Below, piece by piece: positions 1-8,341 of a DNA stretch of 64,000 nucleotides; the stretch's first letter is position 1, and every line of letters begins with the position of its first letter. Where the stretch lies: the NCBI GenBank assembly GCA_050951005.1, contig JBMNIP010000002.1, positions 372,001-436,000 on the forward strand. The letters are read 5' to 3'. The translations under genes were made by a program, and so were the position numbers. Source of the stretch: UMGS1519 sp050951005 (GTDB lineage Bacteria > Actinomycetota > Coriobacteriia > Coriobacteriales > Eggerthellaceae). Below the pieces are notes generated by a model, which ran no database searches, was not told where the DNA came from, and saw only the letters and a program-made list of their open reading frames with translations.

Positions 1-2
1 AG

Positions 3-98
3 CATCGGAAGAAAGAAGCTCTGCGCGCATTCCGTCGTGCGGCTAAAGCCCAAACCCAGGCCAAGGGAAACGCTTCCGAAGCCGAGATCCGCGCATAA
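3..98 (+). CDS. C-terminal end of an unidentified protein (cut by the window edge)
   Basis: An open frame enters from the left edge and ends at a TAA at 96-98, giving about 31 residues rich in Arg, Lys and Ala. The last residues read EAEIRA. The composition suggests a basic, helical, possibly nucleic-acid-binding tail. I do not recognise the protein and the visible part is too short to assign. It points toward cspA, which is on the opposite strand. Confidence 0.45.
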   Translation, partial: HRKKEALRAFRRAAKAQTQAKGNASEAEIRA

Positions 99-201
99 GC
101 CCCGACCCTCAAGCGCCGCATCCCCTTTCCGTGCGACCGCAGATCAATAGATGCTGCTTCTTACGCCTGCACTCCAACATCGCACCCCATGAGTAGGAAA
201 G

Positions 202-229
202 AAAAAGGGGCACCCGAAGGATGCCCCCC
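202..229 (-). terminator. Rho-independent terminator of cspA
   Basis: Read on the minus strand, a GC-rich stem (arms at 219-228 and 207-214, one bulged T) with a TTCG loop is followed by five T residues (202-206). It lies about 25 bases past the cspA stop codon. Confidence 0.8.
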
Positions 230-252
230 TGCTCGGAATTGTACGTAATCGG

Positions 253-456
253 TTACAGCTTCACGACGTTGCTAGCCTGCAGCTTTCCGTTGCTGCCGGT
301 GGTCACATCGAACGAGACTGCCTGGCCTTCGTCAAGCGTCTTATAGCCGTCCATCTGAATCTCAGAGTAATGGACGAACAGGTCATCACCGTCCTGCTGG
401 GCGATGAAGCCATACCCCTTCTCAGGGCTGAACCATTTAACCGTACCTTGTGCCAT
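253..456 (-). CDS. cspA: Cold shock protein (CspA family)
   Basis: A 67-residue single cold-shock domain that binds single-stranded RNA or DNA and melts RNA secondary structure. RNP1 (KGYGFI, residues 13-18) and RNP2 (LFVHY, 26-30) are intact, and the length is the usual one for the family. The frame stays open further upstream, but the start at 456 is chosen because it gives the classical MAQGTVKWF N-terminus and has an AGAGGG ribosome site just before it. It is monocistronic, with its own terminator. Whether it is cold-induced or constitutive cannot be told from the sequence. Confidence 0.95.
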   Translation of the reverse strand: MAQGTVKWFSPEKGYGFIAQQDGDDLFVHYSEIQMDGYKTLDEGQAVSFDVTTGSNGKLQASNVVKL

Positions 457-920
457 GATCCCTCTTTTCAACATTTCCCCGCAGGGAATCGCATCCGATG
501 CTTGGCAAACACCGAACACTCGTACCAGTTGTTTAACCATACACTAAGCATCCTGAAAAACCTTGGCCAATAGTACGAATGGCGTAGAATTGCATGGTTT
601 TACCGCCACTTTGGCGCTTTCGTAGCAATTTAGCGTGATGAAAAATTACGGTATTACGTATTTTTCACAGCGGAATCAACGAAATTTTGTAGAAAAGTCG
701 GACAGAAATGCTCGTTCGACCAGATTGTGTTCCTGTCGCCGGATAGTTTGGACTTGCTGCCGCTTGAAGTTTCCGATTCCAGGATCGTCCTGAACAATTG
801 TTGTGCAGAGGTGAGCGCGTACAGCATTCAAAACCCCGTTGCGGAAGCTGCCCATAATGCGTGCGGGCATGAAGATGCACTTTGCGGCTTACCGCGTAGT
901 GCCTTTACAAGATACGGTGC
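457..920. other. 464-base stretch without a supported gene
   Basis: Upstream of cspA and downstream of the minus-strand gene ending at 921. It should carry the cspA promoter and 5' leader (long leaders are common for cold shock genes), but I find no convincing -35/-10 pair. Short open frames exist on both strands (for example 727-924 plus, 665-880 minus). None has a ribosome site or a recognisable product. Confidence 0.5.
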
Positions 921-1355
921 CTAATCCTCATCGGTCAGCTCGCCCATGGTCTCTTTGAAGAAGCGCTCGATCTCATCGGGGTCGAGCAGGGCATCTGAAA
1001 GCGAGATGCCATACGACTCGGCAACGGCATACGCCTGCTGGCTACGCAATGTCGCCGCCTGTGTATTCCCGCTTTGACCCAGCAGCTTTGACTCCAGAAG
1101 CAGCGAACGGACGATATACTCCACCGCCATCGGGTCGGTATCGGATACCTGGAGGATGCTCGCAACCGATTCCGGCGCCAACGCCAAAAGCGCCGAGCCA
1201 TCGATGTTGACCGACTCCCCGATTTGGGCTTCGAGCAAATCGGTTGCCATCGTCGTGTCATCGCCACCCGATGAGGTCTTCTCGAGCCCCAACCGAATGG
1301 CTTCGGCAAAGCGTACGAACTGGTCGACGATATAGTCCTTGTTCAGCATTCCCAT
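921..1355 (-). CDS. Small protein resembling family DUF6483, last gene of the ruv operon
   Basis: A 144-residue acidic, probably cytoplasmic helical protein with no signal peptide or membrane span. The N-terminus reads MGMLNKDYIVDQF; a start of this KDYI type is what I associate with DUF6483, an uncharacterised family, and that link is from memory. The start at 1355 is chosen because longer versions run into ruvB and an AGGG sits 11 bases upstream; ATG at 1349 is an alternative. It lies 19 bases after the ruvB stop on the same strand, so it is probably co-transcribed with ruvCAB. No function is claimed. The C-terminus ends in an acidic DED tail. Confidence 0.75.
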   Translation of the reverse strand: MGMLNKDYIVDQFVRFAEAIRLGLEKTSSGGDDTTMATDLLEAQIGESVNIDGSALLALAPESVASILQVSDTDPMAVEYIVRSLLLESKLLGQSGNTQAATLRSQQAYAVAESYGISLSDALLDPDEIERFFKETMGELTDED

Positions 1356-1374
1356 AATGCTCAGTTCCCTATCT

Positions 1375-2523
1375 CTATACCGATTCCGATGGACGTTTGC
1401 AGCCGATATGCTCGTACGCCCGGCTCGTTGCCTGACGCCCCTTCGGCGTCCGGACAAGAAAGCCCTGCTGGATGAGGTAAGGCTCGTATACATCCTCGAT
1501 AGTACCCTGATCTTCGCTCAACGCCGAGGCGATTGTAGACAGCCCCACAGGCCGGCCTCCGTATTGGATGCAGAGCAGACGAAGGATACGGTTGTCGATC
1601 GCATCGAGTCCGAGCTTGTCGACTTCGAAGAAATCGAGCGCCTGCGAAGCGGTAGCGGCATCGATTACCCCGCTGCCCCTCACTTCAGCCCAGTCACGCG
1701 TGCGTTTCAACAGGCGATTCGCCAATCGCGGGGTACCACGGCTCCTCCGGGCAATCTCGAGCGCTCCATCTTCGGTAATATCGATTTTCAGCAGCGCAGA
1801 CGAGCGCATGATGATGCTTGCCAGCTCTTCGGGCGAATAATAGTCAAGACGGAACGAAATCCCGAAGCGATCCCGAAGCGGCCCTGTCAGCATGCCGCTG
1901 CGCGTTGTAGCCCCAACTAAAGTGAAACGCGGAAGATCGAGGCGGATGGAACGGGCCGCCGGGCCCTTGCCAACCACGATATCGAGAGCGAAATCCTCCA
2001 GTGCCGGATAAAGGACTTCTTCGACGGTATGGTTCAGGCGATGTATCTCATCGATGAACAGCACATCGCCCTCTTCGAGGTTCGTGAGAATCGCCGCAAG
2101 GTCTCCCGCCCGTTCGATAACGGGACCGCTGGTGGTTTTCAGATTCGACCCCAACTCGTTAGCCACAACGTTGGCGAGGGTTGTTTTCCCCAAACCTGGG
2201 GGTCCTGAAAGGAGAATATGATCGACCACGTCGTGACGCTGCTTCGCCGCCTCGATAAAAATGGCGAGGCTTTCCTTGATTTTTTCCTGACCCTGATAAT
2301 CAGCCAGCCGTTTCGGACGCAGGCTGCGGTCAAGGGCGAGGTCGTCTACGGTAAGCTCAGAGGTAATCAGGCGCTCGTCGGGTGTATCGGAAGAAGCCGC
2401 AGCCGCATGGTCACCCAGGTCGGATGCCTCATAGCCGATTCCCTCGATAGCGATATCGGCGGGACCGACACCTTCGTTTTGTCGCTCACCGCCCTGTATG
2501 TCCATATCTGCTTCCAAGCTCAT
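1375..2523 (-). CDS. ruvB: Holliday junction branch migration ATPase RuvB
   Basis: The hexameric AAA+ motor that drives branch migration together with RuvA during recombinational repair. Walker A is GPPGLGKT at about 107-114, Walker B is the DEIHRL block near 158, sensor 1 is GATTR near 205, and a winged-helix C-terminal domain follows. At 382 residues it is longer than the usual 330-350 because of about 50 extra acidic, low-complexity N-terminal residues before the conserved RLITSE block. The ATG at 2523 is preferred over the TTG three bases upstream. It starts 16 bases after ruvA. Confidence 0.97.
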   Translation of the reverse strand: MSLEADMDIQGGERQNEGVGPADIAIEGIGYEASDLGDHAAAASSDTPDERLITSELTVDDLALDRSLRPKRLADYQGQEKIKESLAIFIEAAKQRHDVVDHILLSGPPGLGKTTLANVVANELGSNLKTTSGPVIERAGDLAAILTNLEEGDVLFIDEIHRLNHTVEEVLYPALEDFALDIVVGKGPAARSIRLDLPRFTLVGATTRSGMLTGPLRDRFGISFRLDYYSPEELASIIMRSSALLKIDITEDGALEIARRSRGTPRLANRLLKRTRDWAEVRGSGVIDAATASQALDFFEVDKLGLDAIDNRILRLLCIQYGGRPVGLSTIASALSEDQGTIEDVYEPYLIQQGFLVRTPKGRQATSRAYEHIGCKRPSESV

Positions 2524-2539
2524 CAAGCTTTCCGTATCC

Positions 2540-3121
2540 CTATGATCCCAGTCGTTTCAAGGCATATTGTAGCAATGCGCCCTCGTCGCTTGCGGTCGGC
2601 GCATCGCGCAATGCTAATTCCGCTTCCTGCGGAGTAAAACCCATAGAAAGGAGCGCTTCTGTTGCGCCCTTGAGGCCGGCGCTATCCGCCTGCAGCTTCA
2701 GTTGGCCGTCCACGATGCCCTTTTCGAGTGAGCCTTTCAGCTCCAACACGATGCGCGAGGCCGATTTCTTCCCGATTCCCGGAATACGCGTAAGGGCCGA
2801 GATATCCTCCGTCGAGATGGTTTCGATAAGCTCTTCGGGCGTGAACGTCGAAAGGATGCCGAGCGCCACCTTCGGTCCGACGCCGGACACGCCTATGAGT
2901 TTGTTGAACACTTCGCGCTCCTCGCGTGTGGAGAACCCGAACAGCGCCATCCCGTCCTCGCGAACCTGGAGCACCGTGAAAACTTGCACTGGTTTCCCCC
3001 GCTCGGGTAGACGTGCGAGGCTCTTCGTGGACATTCCGACTTCGAAGCCGATCCCGTTTACCTCGATGACGGCGGAAAAGGTATCGGTATCTACCAGTAT
3101 TCCCTTCAGGTAGGAAATCAT
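2540..3121 (-). CDS. ruvA: Holliday junction DNA helicase subunit RuvA
   Basis: A 193-residue protein that binds four-way junctions as a tetramer and recruits RuvB. An N-terminal OB fold begins MISYLKG. Two helix-hairpin-helix motifs follow, around GVSGVGPKVA (residues 70-80) and RIPGIGKKSA (105-118). The C-terminal three-helix RuvB-binding domain contains LLSMGFTPQEAE. Its ATG overlaps the ruvC TGA by four bases (ATGA at 3118-3121), so translation is coupled. Length is normal. Confidence 0.97.
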   Translation of the reverse strand: MISYLKGILVDTDTFSAVIEVNGIGFEVGMSTKSLARLPERGKPVQVFTVLQVREDGMALFGFSTREEREVFNKLIGVSGVGPKVALGILSTFTPEELIETISTEDISALTRIPGIGKKSASRIVLELKGSLEKGIVDGQLKLQADSAGLKGATEALLSMGFTPQEAELALRDAPTASDEGALLQYALKRLGS

Positions 3122-3636
3122 TTGACGTACTCCCCTCTCCCAGACGGGACCGCATTCACGAGATAGCAGATTGCCGCCGCAAGCGCATCGGCAGCATGGT
3201 CGGGGCGTGGTTCTTGCTCGAGCTCCAACAGCTGTTTGACCATATACTGCACCTGGCGCTTGTCCGCCGCGCCAGTGCCCACCACCGTCTGCTTGATGGT
3301 AGTTGGCGCATATTCTCCAAGGTCCAGGGCGGATTCTGCACAAGCTACCAAGGCAGCACCGCGTGCCTGACCGGTAGCGAACGCGCTGGTCGAATTATCC
3401 CCGAACCACACGGTTTCGATACCGACAGCATGGGGATGGTATCGCCTGATCACAGCACCTATCTGTTGGTATATCTTCAGCAACCGCCGATGCAGCGGCA
3501 TATCGGACGAAGTGCTTACGCATCCATAGGCGATGCAGCGAAACCTGCCCCCATCGCGCTCCACCAAGCCCCAGCCGGTATGCGCAAGACCGGGATCGAT
3601 TCCCAATACGATATCGGGCGAGCCGTTCGTTCGCAC
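3118..3636 (-). CDS. ruvC: Holliday junction resolvase RuvC
   Basis: A 172-residue RNase H-fold endonuclease that nicks Holliday junctions symmetrically. The acidic catalytic residues are in place: Asp14 in GIDPG, Glu74 in GIETVWFG, and the PDHAADAL block at 145-152. The start is GTG at 3636, supported by AAAGGAAC seven bases upstream. It is the first gene of the ruvC-ruvA-ruvB operon, behind a TATAAT promoter. Confidence 0.96.
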   Translation of the reverse strand: MRTNGSPDIVLGIDPGLAHTGWGLVERDGGRFRCIAYGCVSTSSDMPLHRRLLKIYQQIGAVIRRYHPHAVGIETVWFGDNSTSAFATGQARGAALVACAESALDLGEYAPTTIKQTVVGTGAADKRQVQYMVKQLLELEQEPRPDHAADALAAAICYLVNAVPSGRGEYVK

Positions 3637-3683
3637 TCGTAGTTCCTTTCATTGCCGATGATGAGATGCAAACATTTGTTCGC

Positions 3684-3714
3684 ATTATAGCACATGCTCC
3701 TCCCTTGCACGCAA
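3684..3714 (-). promoter_or_regulatory. Probable promoter of the ruvCAB operon
   Basis: On the minus strand a perfect -10 TATAAT (3684-3689) lies about 50 bases before the ruvC GTG. The best -35 is TTGCGT (3709-3714) with a long 19-base spacer, so the -10 is the main evidence. No SOS-box-like palindrome was seen nearby. Confidence 0.55.
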
Positions 3715-3878
3715 ACAAGAATTGGATGCAGATGCCGGACTCGAAGCCGTAGCAGAATCGCAGCATAGTATACTTGCAGAAGTCAACCTGTATGCACGAC
3801 CGATTATCGATGCCGTGCCTTTCACAGGGCAAACCGAGCATTTCGATCAATGTCATCGATCGGAGGGAAGCAGACACC

Positions 3879-5423
3879 ATGGCAGAGAACCGATACATCG
3901 ACACCCGCGGCCATTGCACCGAGCCCGTCCCCTATACCCAGGCAGTCATCGATGGGCTGGCTGATGGAGGCGGCCTGTACGTGGCGCAGCGTATCCCCCA
4001 TCTTGAATTGGACGAGATCCTGGGACTTGCAAAGCTTCCCTATCGCGAACGGGCAGCATACATCTACCGGGCATTCAAGACAGATCTGGACGATGCCGTC
4101 ATCGACCGGATAATGGCAGGTACGTATGGCGCCAATTTCGATGATGAGGATATCTGCCCCATTACCTCCCTCGATGAGAACACCCATATACTCGAACTGT
4201 GGCATGGACCGACAAGCGCTTTCAAGGATATGGCGCTGCAATGCCTGCCTCGCTGCTTTTCCGCTGCCGTAAAGAAACAACAGGAGGAAGGCAATCTCGA
4301 TCACGATTTCCTAATCCTCGTTGCCACTTCCGGCGACACCGGAAAGGCGGCCCTGGAAGGCTTCAAAAACCAGGACCATGTAAGCATCGGGGTAATGTAT
4401 CCCGATGGCGGCGTAAGCGATATCCAGTACAAGCAGATGGCAACGCAGACCGGCGACAATGTGCGCGTCTGGGGCGTACGAGGAAACTTCGATGACTGCC
4501 AGGCTGGTGCCAAGGCGGTGTTCGACGATGAGGAATTTGCCAATGAGCTACAGGAGAACTACCGCATAGCATTGTCCAGCGCGAACTCGATCAACTGGGG
4601 CCGTCTGATGCCGCAGATCGTCTATTACGTATCGAGCTATGCCCAACTCGTGGAAGACGGCAAGGTCGAGCCAGGCAGCCCCATCGATGTTTGTGTGCCG
4701 ACAGGGAATTTCGGCAACATCCTTGCGGCATGGTACGCCAAGCAGATGGGCACACCGATCGAGCGCCTGCTGTGCGCGAGCAATGAGAACCGCGTCCTCA
4801 CAGATTTCATCAATACCGGAGTCTATGACATCTCCCATCGAAAGTTCGTGCTGACGCCGTCTCCATCCATGGACATCCTGGTGTCTTCGAACCTTGAACG
4901 ACAGCTGTTCGAATTGACTGGGCGCGATGCCGCCGCGATCTCCCGATGGATGGACGACCTGAAGACGAAGAAGCGCTTCGAAATCGACGCCGAGACCTTT
5001 GAGAAGCTCCATGCCGATTTCTCATCCGATTCCGTAAGCAGCGTCGACTGCCTACGGACCATAAAAGAGGTGTACGACCGCTATCATTATCTTCTGGATC
5101 CCCATAGCGCCGTCGCCTTCAAGACAGCGGAGAACCTGCGCGGGTCGAACCCCATCCTGATTGCGAGTACTGCTCACTGGGCGAAATTCGGTGCCAATGT
5201 TTACCGTGCGCTGCACGGCCTGTCCCCAGACGACGCACTGCCTACCGATATTGCAGCACTCAGCGGATGCGCCCTCAACGAGGAAGTCGAGGCAGAAACC
5301 GGATGCGGGCCCATTCCCACCGGATTGGCCGAACTCGACAGCCTGCCCATCCGATTCACCCAGGTGATCGATGGGAACACAACTGCCATCAAGGATGCCG
5401 TCCGCGAGATGCTCTCAGAGTAG
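3879..5423 (+). CDS. thrC: Threonine synthase
   Basis: A 514-residue PLP enzyme that converts O-phosphohomoserine to threonine in the cytosol. The PLP-binding lysine is in GPTSAFKDMALQ (Lys116), followed by the SGDTGKAALEG phosphate-binding loop. The C-terminal DPHSAVAF and ASTAHWAKF blocks are typical of the long (bacterial/yeast) class, which begins with a Y-x-DTRG motif as seen here. The frame is open for another 35 codons upstream. The ATG at 3879 is chosen for its GGAGGG at 3861-3866 and for matching the family N-terminus. It is divergent from ruvC. A weak -10-like TATACT lies at 3769-3774. Confidence 0.96.
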   Translation: MAENRYIDTRGHCTEPVPYTQAVIDGLADGGGLYVAQRIPHLELDEILGLAKLPYRERAAYIYRAFKTDLDDAVIDRIMAGTYGANFDDEDICPITSLDENTHILELWHGPTSAFKDMALQCLPRCFSAAVKKQQEEGNLDHDFLILVATSGDTGKAALEGFKNQDHVSIGVMYPDGGVSDIQYKQMATQTGDNVRVWGVRGNFDDCQAGAKAVFDDEEFANELQENYRIALSSANSINWGRLMPQIVYYVSSYAQLVEDGKVEPGSPIDVCVPTGNFGNILAAWYAKQMGTPIERLLCASNENRVLTDFINTGVYDISHRKFVLTPSPSMDILVSSNLERQLFELTGRDAAAISRWMDDLKTKKRFEIDAETFEKLHADFSSDSVSSVDCLRTIKEVYDRYHYLLDPHSAVAFKTAENLRGSNPILIASTAHWAKFGANVYRALHGLSPDDALPTDIAALSGCALNEEVEAETGCGPIPTGLAELDSLPIRFTQVIDGNTTAIKDAVREMLSE

Positions 5424-5438
5424 GACGAAGATGCCCGT

Positions 5439-6359
5439 ATGATGCTCCATGACATTGAGGGAACCTTCGATAACCATTACGAGGAAAGGACCTGCCGGCC
5501 AACGGATCCGGTCCTTTCCTTTTCCGGCTCCACCTTGTTGATGAGCCGCAGGGACGATTGCGTTACACTCCCCACGGTAGCCGAACTCGGCACCGAACCG
5601 CAATCTCTTATCTACCTGTTCTCTATCGACGAAGTCCGGTATTTCCTTGCCAAAGAGCCGCTATCGCAAGTGGATCCCGCCACGAGCGCCCTCCAGGGCA
5701 AACGGGGCATCGATGCCGGGCAAACCGAGGGCATACGTGGTGCGGATTCCCAGTACAACTACCAACCGATCGACAATTTCCGGTGGATGCAGCCCCGATC
5801 GACCCGCTTCGCCGTGGAGGTAGGCTGGCAGCTTTTCCATTGGTATGCAGATAACCGGTACTGCGGCCGTTGCGGCAGGCCCACGACGTTGAACCATGCA
5901 GAGCGCATGATCTCATGTCCTAACTGCGGCAATACCATCTATCCGAAAATCTGCCCGGGCATCATCGTCGGTATCATCAACGGAGACAAGCTGCTACTGT
6001 CGCGATATGCCGGCTGGCCGGAAGGAAGCTGGGCCTTGATTGCCGGGTTCACTGAAATCGGGGAGCCGCTTGAGGACACCGTGCGCCGCGAGGTCATGGA
6101 AGAAGTCGGCCTGCGCGTAAAGAACATCACCTATTACACCAACCAGCCTTGGATGCCCTCGGCATCGCTGCTCGTGGGTTTCTTCGCCGAACTCGATGGT
6201 GAAGACGCCGTCACGGTCGACCATAGCGAGCTTGCCACTGCCGAATGGGTCCCCTGGAACCAGGTTCCCCATGAGCCGGACGATTACAGCATGACACGCC
6301 AAATGATGCTGGAATTTTATCGGAATCACGACCATATCGATCACCTCATCAAACGATAG
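5439..6359 (+). CDS. nudC: NAD(+) diphosphatase (Nudix family, NudC type)
   Basis: A 306-residue hydrolase that splits NADH/NAD into NMN(H) and AMP and, in some bacteria, removes NAD caps from RNA. A zinc ribbon uses Cys142, 145, 160 and 163. The Nudix box spans 203-225 and reads GFTEIGEPLEDT then RREVMEEVGL. The NADH-specific element QPWMP (236-240) follows. The N-terminus (LHDIEGTFDNHY) resembles clostridial NudC proteins, which supports the start at 5439 or 5442 despite a weak ribosome site. It starts 15 bases after thrC, and a terminator-like hairpin lies inside its first 30 codons. Confidence 0.93.
   Translation: MMLHDIEGTFDNHYEERTCRPTDPVLSFSGSTLLMSRRDDCVTLPTVAELGTEPQSLIYLFSIDEVRYFLAKEPLSQVDPATSALQGKRGIDAGQTEGIRGADSQYNYQPIDNFRWMQPRSTRFAVEVGWQLFHWYADNRYCGRCGRPTTLNHAERMISCPNCGNTIYPKICPGIIVGIINGDKLLLSRYAGWPEGSWALIAGFTEIGEPLEDTVRREVMEEVGLRVKNITYYTNQPWMPSASLLVGFFAELDGEDAVTVDHSELATAEWVPWNQVPHEPDDYSMTRQMMLEFYRNHDHIDHLIKR
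5483..5525 (+). other. Terminator-like hairpin inside the 5' part of nudC
   Basis: Perfect 10-base inverted arms at 5483-5492 (GGAAAGGACC) and 5510-5519 are followed at once by TTTT. It looks like a factor-independent terminator for thrC but lies about 44 bases inside the nudC reading frame. It may limit nudC transcription when translation of the early codons is slow. Confidence 0.55.
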
Positions 6360-6400
6360 CCTGCCCTGCCTTCCCTAGGCGCCTTCCCCGATTCCCGTTC

Positions 6401-6955
6401 TCACTGAGATGAGGCAGCCCCCGACCTCCTTTTCCCGTCCCCCTTCGGGCTGTCAGAAGACGGTGGCCGATTTCGGCGTTTGCGTTTCCGCGTACCCTGA
6501 CGGTTAGCGCGATTTGCCGAAGGGGCCTCGGACCTCGATGGGCAGGGCGCCCCAGCACATTGTTTTTTCTCCGTGTTGGAATGCGGCGCAGCTGTATCGG
6601 AAGTTGCATGAACAGGATTCGGCAGATGCTCCATCGTCTTTTTCCGCTTGGGCTTTGCCCTCCCGCTTCCTTTCGGGTCGACTGCCCGACGCGGTTCGAT
6701 TTTCACTTCCACAACGATACGGCATCTCTCCAGGACGCCATCGAGAACAACTGTCTCCGAAGATGGGGCAACGGACCGGTTCTCCGAATAAGGGGGCTCC
6801 GCATTCAGGACGGGGAGGACGCGTGTAGGCTCGTCGATTTCTGGCGTTTCTTCCAAGAACACGGGAGCGTCATCCGCATCGAACCGATGAAGGCAACCAT
6901 AACAGACCTCCATATCGTCAAAGCAATGAGCTTTGCATACTGGGCATATCTTCAT
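6401..6955 (-). CDS. Zinc-ribbon protein with a long disordered basic tail, distal tad operon gene
   Basis: 184 residues. A CPVC and CYGC zinc ribbon fills residues 1-25. The rest is low complexity and rich in Pro, Ser, Arg and Lys, with KPKRKK and RKRKRRNRPP clusters. There is no membrane span. The start at 6955 is secure: AGGAGG lies six bases upstream and the ATG overlaps the stop of the previous gene (ATGA). I do not recognise the family. As the last gene of the pilus operon it could be a DNA- or partner-binding regulator, but that is only inferred from position and composition. Confidence 0.8.
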   Translation of the reverse strand: MKICPVCKAHCFDDMEVCYGCLHRFDADDAPVFLEETPEIDEPTRVLPVLNAEPPYSENRSVAPSSETVVLDGVLERCRIVVEVKIEPRRAVDPKGSGRAKPKRKKTMEHLPNPVHATSDTAAPHSNTEKKQCAGAPCPSRSEAPSANRANRQGTRKRKRRNRPPSSDSPKGDGKRRSGAASSQ

Positions 6956-7404
6956 CTCCGACCTCCTTTCATCACGATTTCGTCCAACCGTTCGTCTTTC
7001 GCTCGCAATGCCGAAAGCCCAAGACGGTCTCCCCGTTCGAACCATCCCGCATAAGGGACCGCACATCGTTCCAATACGGCAACTGCATGCGGCTCCCGAA
7101 GGCGTCGTTTCGGAAGAACATCTCGATATGACTCAATGACGACCCCCGACCCATTAACGAAGGCAACATCGATTGCGTATGACATACCGAAGGTATGAAT
7201 ATCCCGACAAGGTGCAAGCAATAGAAGCGCTTCGCTTGCCGGGGTAAGCAATAGGCCTTGAAGCCGATCACTCCGACGCGTAGCCAAGGTCAAGCGCTGC
7301 GCCGCAAATCGATTGTTTGCCCGCATGCCCACCAGGGGTTCCGGCACGCGTTTTACCTGCTCGGCGCCATCGGAATAGACACTGATTTGTTTCCGACTGT
7401 TCAT
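6952..7404 (-). CDS. DUF192 family protein in the tad operon
   Basis: About 150 residues. The core (LLLAPCRDIHTFGMSYAIDV, then the ESYRDVLP and HAVAVLE blocks) matches the DUF192 beta-barrel family, whose function is unknown. Many members are exported, but no signal peptide is visible here. The second ATG (7404) is seven bases from AAGGAG. The first ATG (7407) overlaps the upstream stop. It is translationally coupled on both sides, so it belongs to the tad operon. Its presence in a pilus operon is unusual to my knowledge. Confidence 0.85.
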   Translation of the reverse strand: MNSRKQISVYSDGAEQVKRVPEPLVGMRANNRFAAQRLTLATRRSDRLQGLLLTPASEALLLLAPCRDIHTFGMSYAIDVAFVNGSGVVIESYRDVLPKRRLREPHAVAVLERCAVPYAGWFERGDRLGLSALRAKDERLDEIVMKGGRR

Positions 7405-7406
7405 CA

Positions 7407-7889
7407 TCACTCTCCTTGCGATATCACTGCCACAATGGCAACCTGGGAACCCACCTGTGTGCAATCAAGGCATGACCAGCGATAGGAACCGGAACTTTTC
7501 AGAAAGGTGGCTCGGGTCGCTTGTCCGCTGTCGACATAGGTCCATCCGTTCCGCTCCATTTGGGAACGACACTCATCGAAAACATCTTCTGCAGTCCCAG
7601 TACCCATAAGGCCCACTATCTGTCCAGCATCGTCTACCCGTACCTCAGAGAACCCCTCCGCTGAGAACAGTTCTTGCTCGAAGCCATCCGGCAACTGATC
7701 TGTGCGGCCCAGGGAAATCCCTTCTCCCGTTATCGCCGCTTGAAGCATTTCCGCAGCCGATACCGAGCTTGAAGCCGAATTCTCAGTCGACGAGGCAGGA
7801 ACGAACCTCCCGCTCAGTGCGATACATCCGATGGCCAATGCCACGATGAGCATCGGAACAACCCATCTTCCCGTGTTGATGCGCCTCAT
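7407..7889 (-). CDS. Small membrane-anchored or secreted protein of the tad operon
   Basis: 160 residues. An N-terminal hydrophobic segment (about residues 8-27, VVPMLIVALAIGCIALSG) follows an RRINTGR basic start. A Ser/Ala-rich linker and a roughly 120-residue extracytoplasmic part with two close cysteines (SCLDC) come next. I do not recognise the domain. The start at 7889 overlaps the TadE-like stop (ATGA). A minor structural or assembly component of the pilus is a reasonable inference from position only. Confidence 0.75.
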   Translation of the reverse strand: MRRINTGRWVVPMLIVALAIGCIALSGRFVPASSTENSASSSVSAAEMLQAAITGEGISLGRTDQLPDGFEQELFSAEGFSEVRVDDAGQIVGLMGTGTAEDVFDECRSQMERNGWTYVDSGQATRATFLKSSGSYRWSCLDCTQVGSQVAIVAVISQGE

Positions 7890-8341
7890 AGCATCATCCC
7901 GGGACGATACGGATCGACCACAAGCGAGACGTGATGCTTCAGATGCGGAAGCGCCACGCCGAGTACGGAATCCTTGAAACCGAACCCGAAAAGATTCGGA
8001 GCATAATCAAGGCGAGCGGTGTAGCAAACCATCTCGCCGGAGATTGCAGATGAATCGACCGATACCGAAAGCGCTTCGCTTGAGAATTGCCTCGATAAGG
8101 CATCGTCAATCTGAGCCGTCACCGACTCCGCGTCATCGCCGAAGCCGGGCGATGCGGCATATGCCCTCACTGCGTTTTTCGCCTGCACATCGAATGCGGC
8201 GCATTCGGAAACGAACTGGATTCCGTTTACGGCTATGCATGCGACGATGATTACAATCGGGAATATCGCCATGAACTCAATCGTCATCTGACCGCAGACA
8301 CGGTGCGATAGTCTTCTTTGGCAGTGTTGATTCATCGCCAT
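7886..8341 (-). CDS. TadE-like pseudopilin
   Basis: 151 residues. After a short basic leader it shows CGQMTIEFMAIFPIVIIV, the Gly-Gln-x-(T/S)-x-E plus hydrophobic segment typical of TadE pseudopilins, which are processed by a prepilin peptidase and join Tad pilus assembly. The C-terminal 110 residues are outside the membrane. Two in-frame ATGs (8341 and 8335) both overlap the end of the upstream gene; 8341 has GGGGG at better spacing. Confidence 0.85.
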   Translation of the reverse strand: MAMNQHCQRRLSHRVCGQMTIEFMAIFPIVIIVACIAVNGIQFVSECAAFDVQAKNAVRAYAASPGFGDDAESVTAQIDDALSRQFSSEALSVSVDSSAISGEMVCYTARLDYAPNLFGFGFKDSVLGVALPHLKHHVSLVVDPYRPGMML

